DNA from: an uncultured Kangiella sp.
Lineage (GTDB): Bacteria > Pseudomonadota > Gammaproteobacteria > Enterobacterales > Kangiellaceae
Direction: 5' to 3'
NCBI GenBank assembly: GCA_947503435.1
Contig: CANNDL010000005.1
Span: 186,001 to 250,000, forward strand
DNA length: 64,000 nucleotides
Below the pieces are notes generated by a model that did not search any database, was not told where the DNA came from, and worked only from the letters and a program-made list of their open reading frames with translations. Of this stretch, positions 9,781-19,564 are shown piece by piece; within the stretch, counting starts at the first letter, position 1; each line of letters begins with the position of its first letter. The translations under genes and the position numbers were made by a program.

Positions 9781-9808
9781 AAAAAGACCGCAATCGCGGT
9801 CTTTTTTT
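9781..9808. terminator. Bidirectional terminator
   Basis: AAAAAGACCGC (9781-9791) pairs with GCGGTCTTTTT (9796-9806) around the loop AATC, with T tracts in both directions. It separates the convergent TPR and DPP-IV genes. Confidence 0.9.
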
Positions 9809-9825
9809 ACTTTATAGAGAAGCTG

Positions 9826-12048
9826 TTATTTTAAATGTTTCTCAAAGTAGTCAGTAATGGTGTTAAAAACGTGAGTTCGTGTCTTCTTGCCCCAAATAGA
9901 ATGCTTTGAGCCTGGGTAATTCATTTGGTCAAAGGGCTTATTGGCATCCTGCAAAGCCTTGTATAGCTTAGTACTGTTAGTGAACAACACATTATCATCA
10001 GCCATACCATGAATAATCATTAAATCACCTTTTAAACCATCTAAATATGGAAAAACATTAGAGGCTTCATATCCTTCTTTATTGTTTTTAGGGTGATCTA
10101 AATAACGCTCGGTGTAATGAGTATCGTATAGATACCAATCGGTCACAGGCGCAACTGAAACCCCAACTTTAAAGATTTCTGGCTCTTTAAACATGGCCAT
10201 AATGGTCATATAACCCCCATAACTCCAGCCGAACATACCAACCTTATCAGCGTCGACATAAGGTAATGTTTTTAAGAACTCAACACCTTTAACCTGATCA
10301 ACAAGCTCAACATCACCTAACTTGCGATAAATTGGATCTTCAAATTTTTTGCCCCGATTCCAAGAGCCGCGATTATCTAATGAGAATACAATGAAGCCTT
10401 TGCTCGCCATTAGGTGATGCCAATAGGTATTACGAGCACCCCATTGGTTTCTAACTCGTTGAGCGTGTGGTCCACCATAGACATCCACAATCACTGGGTA
10501 TTTTTTATTAGCATTGAACGGTACTGGTTTATAGATTCGATATTGCATCTCTTGACCATCTTCGGCTTTAATTACACCAAACTCGGGCTTAGAGGCATTC
10601 TTATAAAAATCATAATAAGGATGTGTTTTATCCAGTTTGTTTTCTTCGAGCCAAGTAATTATATCACCATTAGCTTTTCGTAAACTCACTTGTGAAGGCT
10701 GCTCAGTTGAAGAAAAATAATCCACAAAGACATCCATCGATTTAGCAAAGCTGACGTTATGGACACCATTACCACGAGTCACTTGCTTAATCTCACCACC
10801 AGCTAACGGCACTGAATATAATTGCTGTTCTAAAGGCGAGTCTTTATTAGCATCGAAATACACTAAGCCTTTTTTCTCATCGACCCCATAAACATTATCA
10901 ACCACCCAATCGCCTTGCGTTAATTGACGTTCAAGCTTCCCATTATTTTCGTACAAATAAATATGACGGAAGCCATCACGCTCTGAGGTCCAAATAAATT
11001 GCGGAGTTTTCTCCAAGAAACGTAAATCTTTAGTTAGGTTAAGCCAAGTATCTGCTTTTTCCGTTAACGCTATTTTGTAATTGCCATCTTTAATATCCGC
11101 AAAACGTAATTCTAAAGTTTTTTGATCGCGGCTTTGCCACTGGTAAGACAGGGTTTTAGAGTCTTGTAACCACTTTACACGAGGAATATAAATATCTGTC
11201 TTTTTACCCGTATCCAGCCAAGTGGTTTTATTAGTATCTAAATCTAATACAGCTAATTTTATAGTAACGTTATTGGTGCCTGTACTCGGGTAACGCTGTT
11301 CAAAAACGGTAAAATCTTCTGCATTAATTTCATAACGCTTTTCAATATTGACTGGGGATTCATCGACTTGTAAGTAAGCTACTTTCTTAGAGTCTGGCGA
11401 CCACCAGTAACCCGTTAAGCGCCCCATTTCTTCTTGCGCCACAAACTCAGCCATACCGTTTTTAATAGTGCCTTTACCATCAAAGGTTAACTGACGCTCT
11501 TTGCCTGACTTAACATCTACCAGATAAATATTTTGATCACGAATAAAAGACACATGGTTACCATTAGGCGCTAATTTGATATCCGTTTCGTAAGTATCCG
11601 TTTTTGTTAACTGCTTAGTCGCTTTATCGGCAGGCTTCGATAGATCATATGCAAAAATATCGCCGCCCAACGGGAATAATAAGGTTTTGCTATCATCACC
11701 CCAGTAGTAACTAATGATTCCTTTAGCAAATAAGCGCATCCGCTCACGACGAGCTTTTTCCTCATCGGATAAATTCTCTTCACCTGGTAATAAATCCCGA
11801 GAATCCACGAGCATTCGTGATTTATTATCTTTTAAATTATATTCCCATAAATCCAAGCGCTCTTGTTCATCTTCCTTACCTTTAAGGAAAGTCACTCGTG
11901 AACCATCGGGTGATAGTTTTACCGAGCTGGGCGCAGGGCCATCCAAAGATGGATCAGAGTAAATACGTTCGACCGTTAATTCTTCAGCGGTTGCATTAGA
12001 AGCCATAACAGTTGCTCCCAATAAGATGCCTAGTGTTGCTTTTTTCAT
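9826..12048 (-). CDS. S9 family dipeptidyl peptidase IV-like serine peptidase
   Basis: A 740-residue exported peptidase with a signal peptide (about 1-21, cleavage near NATAEE). The N-terminal eight-bladed propeller domain (about 40-490) precedes an alpha/beta hydrolase domain (about 500-740). The catalytic triad is visible: Ser609 in GWSYGG, Asp684 in MADDNV and His716 in SKHSIWG. The QEEMGRLTGYWWSPD stretch near residue 204 holds the double-Glu-type motif (EE) that binds the peptide amino terminus in DPP-IV. It probably releases X-Pro or similar dipeptides in the periplasm. Length fits bacterial DPP-IV. It is monocistronic, with a good promoter upstream. Confidence 0.92.
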   Translation of the reverse strand: MKKATLGILLGATVMASNATAEELTVERIYSDPSLDGPAPSSVKLSPDGSRVTFLKGKEDEQERLDLWEYNLKDNKSRMLVDSRDLLPGEENLSDEEKARRERMRLFAKGIISYYWGDDSKTLLFPLGGDIFAYDLSKPADKATKQLTKTDTYETDIKLAPNGNHVSFIRDQNIYLVDVKSGKERQLTFDGKGTIKNGMAEFVAQEEMGRLTGYWWSPDSKKVAYLQVDESPVNIEKRYEINAEDFTVFEQRYPSTGTNNVTIKLAVLDLDTNKTTWLDTGKKTDIYIPRVKWLQDSKTLSYQWQSRDQKTLELRFADIKDGNYKIALTEKADTWLNLTKDLRFLEKTPQFIWTSERDGFRHIYLYENNGKLERQLTQGDWVVDNVYGVDEKKGLVYFDANKDSPLEQQLYSVPLAGGEIKQVTRGNGVHNVSFAKSMDVFVDYFSSTEQPSQVSLRKANGDIITWLEENKLDKTHPYYDFYKNASKPEFGVIKAEDGQEMQYRIYKPVPFNANKKYPVIVDVYGGPHAQRVRNQWGARNTYWHHLMASKGFIVFSLDNRGSWNRGKKFEDPIYRKLGDVELVDQVKGVEFLKTLPYVDADKVGMFGWSYGGYMTIMAMFKEPEIFKVGVSVAPVTDWYLYDTHYTERYLDHPKNNKEGYEASNVFPYLDGLKGDLMIIHGMADDNVLFTNSTKLYKALQDANKPFDQMNYPGSKHSIWGKKTRTHVFNTITDYFEKHLK

Positions 12049-12076
12049 ATTATTGTCTCTTAAAAATCATCCGCCC

Positions 12077-12105
12077 ATAATAGAAGCTCAGTTGCTAATA
12101 TTCAA
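12077..12105 (-). promoter_or_regulatory. Sigma-70-like promoter of the DPP-IV gene
   Basis: Read on the minus strand, TTGAAT (12105-12100) and TATTAT (12082-12077) are separated by exactly 17 bases, and the start codon lies about 29 bases past the -10 element. Confidence 0.55.
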
Positions 12106-12177
12106 TGCCAGAAATGGCTAGTTTCAATTTCAGTAATACTGCATAATCGCTTCATCTACTATATTTGAGACAGCGAC

Positions 12178-13101
12178 ATGCATACCGTATCTGGGCGTTG
12201 GAAATTAGGCTTAACGTTATCCCTAACCACAGCATTACTTTGGGGAATACTGCCAATTGCGCTAAAAGGCTTACTGCAACAAATGGATGCGGTCACTGTT
12301 ACCTGGTATCGTTTCTTATCGGCTGCATTAATTGTATTTATTTTTCTTGCGCTACGCGGCCGCTTGCCTGATTGGCGAAAACTTAAAGGCTCGATTGGAT
12401 TATTGATGCTAATCGCCATACTTGGCTTGGGCGCTAATTACGTTTTCTATTTATTTGGCGTTGAACTTATCACTCCTAGCTCAGCACAAGTCATGATCCA
12501 AGCCGCCCCAATGTTAATGCTAGTCGGCAGTTTAATCATTTTTAAAGAGCAATTTAATCGCTGGCAATGGCTTGGTTTTGCCGCATTTGTAATTGGCTTA
12601 ACTTTATTTTTTAACTCACGCTTTGAGGAAATATTTGAGTCATTAGGAGCTTATTCGATTGGTCTCCTGTGGATATTCATTGCCGCAATCGTGTGGGCAG
12701 CTTATGCCTTAGCACAGAAGCAATTATTGAATGACTTTTCATCGAATCAAATCATGTTTGTGATTTATTTAACTTGTGTGCCGTTACTGGCTCCATGGAC
12801 TGAAGTCTCGCAAATAACTGGGTTAGATGGCTTAGGTTGGTTTTTGCTTATATTTTGTTGCTTAAATACTCTGGTAGCCTACGGCGCTTTTGCCGAAGCT
12901 CTAGCTCACTGGGAAGCCAGCCGCGTTAGCGCCCTACTGGCCATTACGCCCTTGCTAACTATATTCTTTATGAAAGTGTTGGAGTATTTCTATCCTAATT
13001 ACCTAACTTCGGAACCACTAAATACTCTCAGTCTAGTCGGTGCCGGATTAGTTGTAGCAGGCTCGGCGGTTACCGCTTTAGCTGGTACCAAAGAAAAATA
13101 G
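12178..13101 (+). CDS. EamA/DMT family inner-membrane transporter
   Basis: A 307-residue polytopic protein with about ten hydrophobic helices arranged as two EamA repeats (roughly residues 10-135 and 155-295). TTALLWGILPIALKGLL at the start of repeat one and the IAAIVWAAYALAQKQLL stretch at the start of repeat two are typical for the drug/metabolite transporter superfamily. It likely exports a small metabolite; the substrate is unknown. It is divergent from the DPP-IV gene, and its stop lies five bases from the stop of the last APE gene, without a visible terminator between them. Confidence 0.88.
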   Translation: MHTVSGRWKLGLTLSLTTALLWGILPIALKGLLQQMDAVTVTWYRFLSAALIVFIFLALRGRLPDWRKLKGSIGLLMLIAILGLGANYVFYLFGVELITPSSAQVMIQAAPMLMLVGSLIIFKEQFNRWQWLGFAAFVIGLTLFFNSRFEEIFESLGAYSIGLLWIFIAAIVWAAYALAQKQLLNDFSSNQIMFVIYLTCVPLLAPWTEVSQITGLDGLGWFLLIFCCLNTLVAYGAFAEALAHWEASRVSALLAITPLLTIFFMKVLEYFYPNYLTSEPLNTLSLVGAGLVVAGSAVTALAGTKEK

Positions 13102-13106
13102 TAGGA

Positions 13107-14333
13107 TTAAGGCCAACGTTTAAAGATTAAAGAGGTGTTAATCCCGCCGAAGGCAAAGTTATTGGACATAATGTACTCGGTGTTAATCTTTCTTGGCTCA
13201 GCCATAATATAATCCAACTCAGCACAATCAGGATCAACCTCATTCAAATTGGCAGTCGGGTAAAAGCTATCCCGATTCATCATTTCAATGGCCCACCAAG
13301 CTTCGATCGAACCACATGCACCCAAGGTGTGCCCAAGGTAACTCTTCATAGAACTAATGGGCACGCGACTATCAAACACATGATTAGTGGCTATAGACTC
13401 TGCCACATCACCTCGATCGGTTGCCGTACCATGCGCAGAAACATAACCAATAACAGTTGGTGGCAAATTGGCATCATTTAAAGCCAACTGCATCGCAACT
13501 TTCATGGTGTCGGAAGTTGGTTGAGTTACGTGATTACCATCACAATTAGTGCCATAGCCGACCACTTCAGCATATATTTTAGCCCCGCGCGCTTTAGCAT
13601 GCTCTAACTCTTCTAAAATTAAAGTTCCGGCTCCCTCTCCTATCACTAAACCGTCACGGCCTTTATCAAAAGGTCTTGGGGTTAATTCAGGGGTTTCATT
13701 TTTTATACTGGTCGCATATAAAGTATCGAAAATTGCCGCACCATTAACGCTCAGTTCTTCAGCACCACCAGCTATCATGACTTGCTGATGCCCATGTTTA
13801 ATGGACTCATAGGCATAACCAATACCTTGACTACCGGATGTACATGCACTAGAGGTTGGAATCACACGACCTTGTAAGCCAAAAAACACAGCGATATTAA
13901 CTGCGCAGGTATGATTCATCATTTGAATATAAGTGGTGGAAGTAATGCCACTCATATCCTTTTGATCAGAAAGCTTAGCAAAAGCCGAAATAGGTGCAAC
14001 ACTGCCACCAGAGGAACCGTAAGAAATGCCTGTGCGACCATCTTTTAACGCTAAGTCGTCTAATAAGTTAGCATCTTTTAAAGCTTTTTCTGTTGCTACA
14101 GTAGACATAAGGGCTACTCGCCCCATAGCTCGAACTTGTTTTCGTTTATAATGAGCAGGTTTTGCAAAATCTAAAACTGGGCCACCAAGTGAAGTATTTA
14201 AACCATCGACTTGCTGCCATTCAGGCATTAACTGAATACCAGTTTTCTTAGCCTGTAAAGACGTTTCAACTTGCTCCCAATCATTACCAATAGAAGTAAC
14301 GCCACCGAAACCTGTAACTACCACACGATTCAT
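13107..14333 (-). CDS. apeR: Beta-ketoacyl-ACP synthase of aryl polyene synthesis (ApeR-like)
   Basis: A 408-residue FabF-type ketosynthase. The catalytic residues are Cys164 in SSACTSG, His301 in SAHGTA and His335 in LGHTLGA. It belongs to the type II polyketide system that builds aryl polyene pigments on acyl carrier proteins. Family knowledge: APE clusters carry two ketosynthases, ApeO paired with a chain length factor and ApeR as the last gene. Here it is the last gene of the block, and its start overlaps the ketoreductase stop by one base. The only odd point is the lack of a terminator before the convergent EamA gene. Confidence 0.88.
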   Translation of the reverse strand: MNRVVVTGFGGVTSIGNDWEQVETSLQAKKTGIQLMPEWQQVDGLNTSLGGPVLDFAKPAHYKRKQVRAMGRVALMSTVATEKALKDANLLDDLALKDGRTGISYGSSGGSVAPISAFAKLSDQKDMSGITSTTYIQMMNHTCAVNIAVFFGLQGRVIPTSSACTSGSQGIGYAYESIKHGHQQVMIAGGAEELSVNGAAIFDTLYATSIKNETPELTPRPFDKGRDGLVIGEGAGTLILEELEHAKARGAKIYAEVVGYGTNCDGNHVTQPTSDTMKVAMQLALNDANLPPTVIGYVSAHGTATDRGDVAESIATNHVFDSRVPISSMKSYLGHTLGACGSIEAWWAIEMMNRDSFYPTANLNEVDPDCAELDYIMAEPRKINTEYIMSNNFAFGGINTSLIFKRWP

Positions 14334-15058
14334 TAAGCTAACCCACCATTAACAGAAATAACTTGGCGCGTAATATAAGAAGCTGAGTCAGACATTAAAT
14401 ATCCAACTAGACTTGATACTTCCTCTGGGTTACCGACTCGACGCATAGGGATCGCTTTAATAATTTCATCCATCACTAACTCGTCCGCCATTTTAGTTTC
14501 AATTAAGCCAGGAGCGACGCAGTTTACCGTAATTTTTCTTTTCGCTAGCTCAACCGCTAATGCTTTGGTAGCGCCAATAATGCCGGCTTTTGAGGCTGAG
14601 TAATTTACTTGACCACGATTGCCAATGATTCCTGAAACAGAAGCCATGGTTACAATACGGCCACCATTACGGTTTCTTATCATCGGCATAATAGCCGGCT
14701 GCACTACATTATAAAAACCATCTAAGTTGGTATGGATCACCGAGTCCCAGTCATCATCCGTTAACGCAGGAAAAGCATTGTCGCGAGTAATACCCGCATT
14801 ACAAACAATACCGTAATAAGCACCATTATCGGCAATATCTTTTTCAATCGTTGCTTTGGTCGTTTCTCTATCCGCTAAATTGAATCCTAAAACAGCAGTG
14901 TTTATACCTTTTGCCTGTAAGTTTTCGGCTATTTCATTAGCAGAATCTTGATCACTATTATAATGAACGGCTATATCGAAACCATCAGCCGCTAACTGCT
15001 CAGCAATTGCTTTGCCAATACCTTTACTGGAACCGGTTACTAAAACTCTTTTACTCAT
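14333..15058 (-). CDS. apeQ: 3-ketoacyl-ACP reductase, FabG-like SDR (ApeQ-like)
   Basis: A 241-residue short-chain dehydrogenase with the NADPH-binding TGSSKGIG at 8-15, NAG at 87-89 and the catalytic set Ser140, Tyr153 and Lys157 (YSASK). It reduces the beta-keto group after each chain extension in APE synthesis. Its start lies eight bases inside the dehydratase gene apeP and its end touches the ketosynthase start, as expected for a coupled operon. The closest alternative would be a housekeeping FabG, but the context argues for the pigment pathway. Confidence 0.9.
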   Translation of the reverse strand: MSKRVLVTGSSKGIGKAIAEQLAADGFDIAVHYNSDQDSANEIAENLQAKGINTAVLGFNLADRETTKATIEKDIADNGAYYGIVCNAGITRDNAFPALTDDDWDSVIHTNLDGFYNVVQPAIMPMIRNRNGGRIVTMASVSGIIGNRGQVNYSASKAGIIGATKALAVELAKRKITVNCVAPGLIETKMADELVMDEIIKAIPMRRVGNPEEVSSLVGYLMSDSASYITRQVISVNGGLA

Positions 15059-15515
15059 GACTTTGCTCTTCTATAAATTGAACCGGGTCCTTGGGTTGAA
15101 ATACGTTAAGTTTAGCCGAAGCCACCACTTCATCATCAATTCTTATGGCGCAATCAAATACTCCAAGCCCCGACTCATCTTGTAATAATTCTTTTGCACT
15201 GACTACAATTTCTTTTCCCAATGGGAAGTTGGCAATGCTACTTGTATATTTCCTTGAACCTAATAAAAAACCGATTTCAACGGGCTTATTTTGACTGCTT
15301 GCTTTAGCGCCAGCAAAGGCCGCAATAGTTTGTGCCATATACTCAATTCCTAACCAGCCCGGCACTCCATCGTCCTCTACAAAATTTGAGTCTTGATCTA
15401 GCGTGACCGAAGTATAAAAAGTGTCACCCTGAATATCTTTTATCGTGTCTAGTAAGCACATGCTACGCGATAAAGGCGAATAGGTTTCTATAGGTTGATT
15501 AATAAATTCATGCAT
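15051..15515 (-). CDS. apeP: APE dehydratase subunit (ApeP-like hot-dog protein)
   Basis: A 154-residue single hot-dog fold protein. GWLGIEYMAQTIAAFAGAKA near residues 54-73 is the long hot-dog helix typical of ApeP/XanG2-type 3-hydroxyacyl-ACP dehydratases. In characterised APE systems ApeP forms a complex with the second dehydratase ApeI to make the conjugated double bonds. It has an eight-base overlap with the following ketoreductase gene and sits one base after the preceding ketosynthase gene. Confidence 0.82.
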   Translation of the reverse strand: MHEFINQPIETYSPLSRSMCLLDTIKDIQGDTFYTSVTLDQDSNFVEDDGVPGWLGIEYMAQTIAAFAGAKASSQNKPVEIGFLLGSRKYTSSIANFPLGKEIVVSAKELLQDESGLGVFDCAIRIDDEVVASAKLNVFQPKDPVQFIEEQSHE

Positions 15516-15516
15516 A

Positions 15517-16698
15517 TCAACTATCTTCTTTTGAGAGAATCACTGAAATATTATTACCGCCAAAAGCAAATGAATTGCTCATGCAATGACGAATATTAGC
15601 ATTTTTTCGGTTACCTGGAGTAACAAAATTTAATGACTCAAACTCGGCAGCAATAGCCGGTTGATTGACTGGCAGTAAATGGTCTTTGCTTTGCATAGCA
15701 AGCCAGCAAAAAGCTATTTCATTTACTCCTGCTGCACCTAACATATGCCCCGTTAAATGCTTAGTCGAACTTATCAGTGGGCTGTTATCTTGGAAAACTT
15801 CCTGCACTGCTTTAGCTTCCATCTCATCATTCTTAGCGGTAGCAGTACCGTGTAAATTAAGATAATCAATATCCTCAGGAGTCAAACCAGCTCTTGCTAC
15901 TGCTTGCTGCATAGCATCGATAGCGCCTTTTGCTTCTGGATCCGGCGCCGACATATGATAAGCATCCGAAGTTTCGCCAGCTCCAGCCAAGTAGACTTCT
16001 GATTTTTGCTTTGAAAGTAAATATAAAGCCGCACCTTCACCGATATTAATGCCATCTCTATCTTCAGCAAATGGACGACACTTTTCTTTGCTTAGCGACT
16101 CAAGCGCATTAAAACCATTCAAAGTTAGCTTACACAAGGAGTCCGCGCCACCAGCAATAACTAGGTCTGCCATATCATTTTCAAGTAATCGTTTACCTGC
16201 AATTAATGCCTTGGCACTGGAGGAACAAGCAGTAGACACGGTATAGTGCATAGACTCCGTAAGATTTAAATAATCCGCCAAAAAGCTATCCCCACCACCA
16301 ATTTCTTGATTCAGAAAATGGTATTCAGTATCAGGATCTGCACCATCAATTATGTCAGCTAGCTGTTTCTCGGCATCATCCATGGCTCCAGTACTAGTAC
16401 TCAAAATAATTGCAATTCGATTGCCAGCAAGTCCATTCGCAAGAAGTTGGTAGTCACTTTCAATTTGCTTAAACGCCGCTAACAATAATCGATTGTTGCG
16501 ATTATTGTAGCGACTTAGGTGCACTGGTAAGTCAACTAGTGCACCAAGGACTTTACCGACATACACAGCCTTTTCTGGGACTAATTCACGATCGATAACT
16601 AAACCATTGCTACCCAAGCTGGTCAGGCTTTGCCATACGGAGTCTTTATCACACCCTAGAGGGTTAATAAGACCTAAACTATTTAAGTACACCTTCAT
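15517..16698 (-). CDS. apeO: APE beta-ketoacyl synthase (ApeO-like)
   Basis: A 393-residue ketosynthase with a full active site: Cys158 in STACSSS, His283 in NLHGTA and His318 in LTGHML. In known APE pathways ApeO extends the chain with malonyl units and works as a heterodimer with the chain length factor ApeC, whose gene lies at 27179-27823 in the same operon. It follows the lipoprotein gene apeN with a two-base gap. Confidence 0.87.
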   Translation of the reverse strand: MKVYLNSLGLINPLGCDKDSVWQSLTSLGSNGLVIDRELVPEKAVYVGKVLGALVDLPVHLSRYNNRNNRLLLAAFKQIESDYQLLANGLAGNRIAIILSTSTGAMDDAEKQLADIIDGADPDTEYHFLNQEIGGGDSFLADYLNLTESMHYTVSTACSSSAKALIAGKRLLENDMADLVIAGGADSLCKLTLNGFNALESLSKEKCRPFAEDRDGINIGEGAALYLLSKQKSEVYLAGAGETSDAYHMSAPDPEAKGAIDAMQQAVARAGLTPEDIDYLNLHGTATAKNDEMEAKAVQEVFQDNSPLISSTKHLTGHMLGAAGVNEIAFCWLAMQSKDHLLPVNQPAIAAEFESLNFVTPGNRKNANIRHCMSNSFAFGGNNISVILSKEDS

Positions 16699-16700
16699 AG

Positions 16701-17261
16701 TTACAAGCTCTTAATGGTCATTTGATACTGGTGAACAAGATTCTCAAACCTAATGTCACCGATAGTTAGATTTTGTTGATAAATTATTTTTGCTATGGGT
16801 TGTTCTTCAATGAAAACCTTCCTCACACATTGAGCAGCACAAGACTCCTTAATCAGAAGGTTGTGCTTAGAATTAAGCTGCTCTAATGGCCATAGCATGA
16901 GTTGCAGATCAGCAACTAATCTTTTAGCTGATGGAAGTTTATCTGAAACTCTATTGACCTCTTTAATCTCAGCCCCGCGCATTTCGAATGTAATTAGAGG
17001 GATTCCTAATAAACTTGTCGCTACCAAAGCCATGTAGTCCTGCTTAGCACTTATATCCAGTTGCACCAAATAATCAAAGCGCTGTTTATCTTTAGACTGA
17101 TAAGTCACTCTATGAATAAATTGGGTGTCAAGTTTAGAGCTTTCAACACTGCTGATTGGATAAATAATATCCTTAGCAAGATACACCGTTTTTGATAAGG
17201 CCGGTGGTTTAGTTTGGCAAGCGCTAAACAATACTAACATTAGCCAAAGCCAGGCTCTCAT
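16701..17261 (-). CDS. apeN: DUF3261-type outer-membrane lipoprotein (ApeN-like)
   Basis: A 186-residue lipoprotein. The longest open frame begins at 17402, but that extension lies wholly inside apeM. The start chosen (17261) gives a proper lipoprotein signal, LMLVLFSAC with lipidated Cys15, and an ATGA overlap with the apeM stop. The rest resembles the DUF3261 proteins placed between the MMPL exporter and ApeO in APE clusters. With the LolA-like and MMPL proteins it probably helps place the pigment lipid in the outer membrane. The mature part has a cysteine pair near the C-terminal third (ESCAAQC). Confidence 0.75.
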   Translation of the reverse strand: MRAWLWLMLVLFSACQTKPPALSKTVYLAKDIIYPISSVESSKLDTQFIHRVTYQSKDKQRFDYLVQLDISAKQDYMALVATSLLGIPLITFEMRGAEIKEVNRVSDKLPSAKRLVADLQLMLWPLEQLNSKHNLLIKESCAAQCVRKVFIEEQPIAKIIYQQNLTIGDIRFENLVHQYQMTIKSL

Positions 17262-19564
17262 TGGTTGTGCCCTTTTGCCATTGGAGACAACATATACGCA
17301 ACTATAATACCTACCAATACGATAGTTCCAAACCCAGCAACCGCCGGCGTTTGACTCAGTGACATTAAACCAAAAGCTAACAGTGTCGATATCATAGAGC
17401 AACTAATCGCTAAAACCATGTCAGGCTGATTATCATCATTAGTGCTTGCATAGAAAATAGTGTAATCAATACCAATGCCTAAAACCAAAGTTAAAGCTAC
17501 GATATGAAAAACGTTTAAGGCTTGGCCAATAGCGGAAGCAAATAGTATTGCAAAAACCGCGGCACATAAAGGTGCCAAGAATATTAACCAGCCTAATCTG
17601 AAGCCGTAAAAAACTAACAAAATAACCAAAATCAAGAGATAAGCAAAAGCAACCAGCTCCATGCTGGAAGTTCTTACCTTACTCAGGAAACCACTGAAAC
17701 TAGCTTTAGAATCTAACATTAAAACATTTGTATTTTCTTGAGCTAGTTGGATAAATGGTTTGGCGTCTTGCACTCCTACCAACTTAATCAGGCCATAATA
17801 TTTTCTTTCTTCACTGACAATGAGCATTTGATTAATAAAATTTTTAAAAGGCGTACTTTCTACATCCTTCATTGATACATATTTAGGGGTAGAGAACTTT
17901 TCTATAAGCGCACTCCTCTCTTTTAATTCTATCAAGTCTAGATAAGCATTTATGTCATCAGAGCTAAGCCAAGCCAACAATTGAGAATTATTTTCTTTTT
18001 GCGATTGAATGGAGTTTAAAAATTGATGGGGGCTAATCACAGCTTCGATCTTATCTTTTTCAATTTGCTGCTCAAAAAAACTGCTATAACCCTCAAGAGA
18101 TTCCAATAAGTTCTGCAGACTACCAGCTTTAACAACTAAATTTAAACCCGCTTGTGATTCTTTGACTAATGATTCAATTTCTAGTTGCTGCCTCTGCAAA
18201 TACTCTGGACTAGCATGCAGTAATTCTAAATCATCACTAAACACAATTGACGGCAGCTTGATAGCTCCAACAAGCAAGATTATAACTGAAGTAGTGATGG
18301 TAAACTTTTTATAGAAAGCTCCACTAAAAAGCTTATTTAAACCATCAAACACACTAGATTTGTTTCGGCTACCGCTAGATAAATCGAACTTTATTCTCGG
18401 CAATATTACTAAGGTGGTCACATAGGCTGCAAATAATCCTATAGAAGAGATTACTGCGATTTGTTTAAGTACTACCAATCCAGAAAAGTACAAAGCTAAA
18501 TAACCCAATATACTGGTTAACATACCCAAGCTCACAGGTTTTAAAATTTTCTGAGCTGCAAGTTGCTGACTGTATAAAGTGTTCTTGGCGAAATAATGAA
18601 ATACGTAGTCCACCGATATGCCAATCAGACTAGCTCCCACCAAGATACTTAAAATATGAATATCTGAAAATAGTAGCGCAGATAGCGCTAAAGCTATCAG
18701 CACACTAATACCGATCACCATACTGATTAGCAGTAACGGCACAAAGCTTCTAAAAATCAAAGTTACTAATAAAAAAATTGCCAATAAAGAACCTAAACCA
18801 ATAACCTGAGCTTCAAATAATCCTTGCTGTGTTTCGTGAGCGGCAAAACCAATAACCCCAAGCTGCAATAACTGTATATTTTTAGGCGCTAGACTTATGT
18901 TCAACCCAGATAATTGCTGGAGATATGACTCCTGTATATTCAGATCAAATGGCGAACCATCCAATTCGACATTCATTAACAAATAATGCCATCCATTATT
19001 TTCATAGCCTAAGTAAGCTCCATATCGAATATTTGATTCAAATCGGCTAGAGAACTCTTTGAAATAATTTTCTGCTAACTGTAATGGGTCTTGCCTTAAT
19101 CTATTGGAATCAATAGTTGATAATGGTGAAAATAGCTGTTGGATTCGTGATTGAGTCAATGATTGATGTGCATTTTTTTGTAAAAATTCTCGATCCTTAC
19201 TAGACAAGAAAGCTGCTGGACTCTCGATTAGTAGTCGATATAAATTTTCGAATCCATCGGTGTCATTTGTTTGTAATAACAATTCATCTGATGACTCTAG
19301 AGCCTCTTCGATCAACTGAGCCGCCGCTAGCAATTCAGAGCTGTCTTTGCTTTTTAGCATCCAAATAACACTTTTAGATGCCAATTGATTAAACACTTGA
19401 TTTAGCTCGGCCGCTTGTTGTTGTTCAAGAGGCAAAATAGAAGAAATGTCGGAATTGATTTTATTGCTGGCGATAAAATTACTATAGAACAGAGCCGCCG
19501 AAACCGCTATAAAGAATAACCAAGTAAAAAAAGTAATCTTTTTACTAAAAACACTAGTCTTCAT
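17258..19564 (-). CDS. apeM: MMPL/RND-type exporter of the aryl polyene lipid (ApeM-like)
   Basis: A 768-residue inner-membrane protein with two repeats: one helix near the N-terminus (about 10-30), a large periplasmic loop, then about five helices at 255-390, and the same pattern again with helices from about 420 and 640-768. The RND motif GASLIGISVDYVFHYF near residues 310-325 and its counterpart LVLGIGIDYTIFYA near 704-717 carry the aspartates used for proton coupling. It is probably the flippase or exporter of the finished lipid. It overlaps apeL by 11 bases at its start and apeN by four at its end. Confidence 0.85.
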   Translation of the reverse strand: MKTSVFSKKITFFTWLFFIAVSAALFYSNFIASNKINSDISSILPLEQQQAAELNQVFNQLASKSVIWMLKSKDSSELLAAAQLIEEALESSDELLLQTNDTDGFENLYRLLIESPAAFLSSKDREFLQKNAHQSLTQSRIQQLFSPLSTIDSNRLRQDPLQLAENYFKEFSSRFESNIRYGAYLGYENNGWHYLLMNVELDGSPFDLNIQESYLQQLSGLNISLAPKNIQLLQLGVIGFAAHETQQGLFEAQVIGLGSLLAIFLLVTLIFRSFVPLLLISMVIGISVLIALALSALLFSDIHILSILVGASLIGISVDYVFHYFAKNTLYSQQLAAQKILKPVSLGMLTSILGYLALYFSGLVVLKQIAVISSIGLFAAYVTTLVILPRIKFDLSSGSRNKSSVFDGLNKLFSGAFYKKFTITTSVIILLVGAIKLPSIVFSDDLELLHASPEYLQRQQLEIESLVKESQAGLNLVVKAGSLQNLLESLEGYSSFFEQQIEKDKIEAVISPHQFLNSIQSQKENNSQLLAWLSSDDINAYLDLIELKERSALIEKFSTPKYVSMKDVESTPFKNFINQMLIVSEERKYYGLIKLVGVQDAKPFIQLAQENTNVLMLDSKASFSGFLSKVRTSSMELVAFAYLLILVILLVFYGFRLGWLIFLAPLCAAVFAILFASAIGQALNVFHIVALTLVLGIGIDYTIFYASTNDDNQPDMVLAISCSMISTLLAFGLMSLSQTPAVAGFGTIVLVGIIVAYMLSPMAKGHNQ

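Noticed and set aside
16701-17402. Longer form of apeN starting at 17402
   Set aside because: The first 47 residues overlap apeM and lack a signal; the ATG at 17261 gives a lipoprotein signal and an ATGA overlap.
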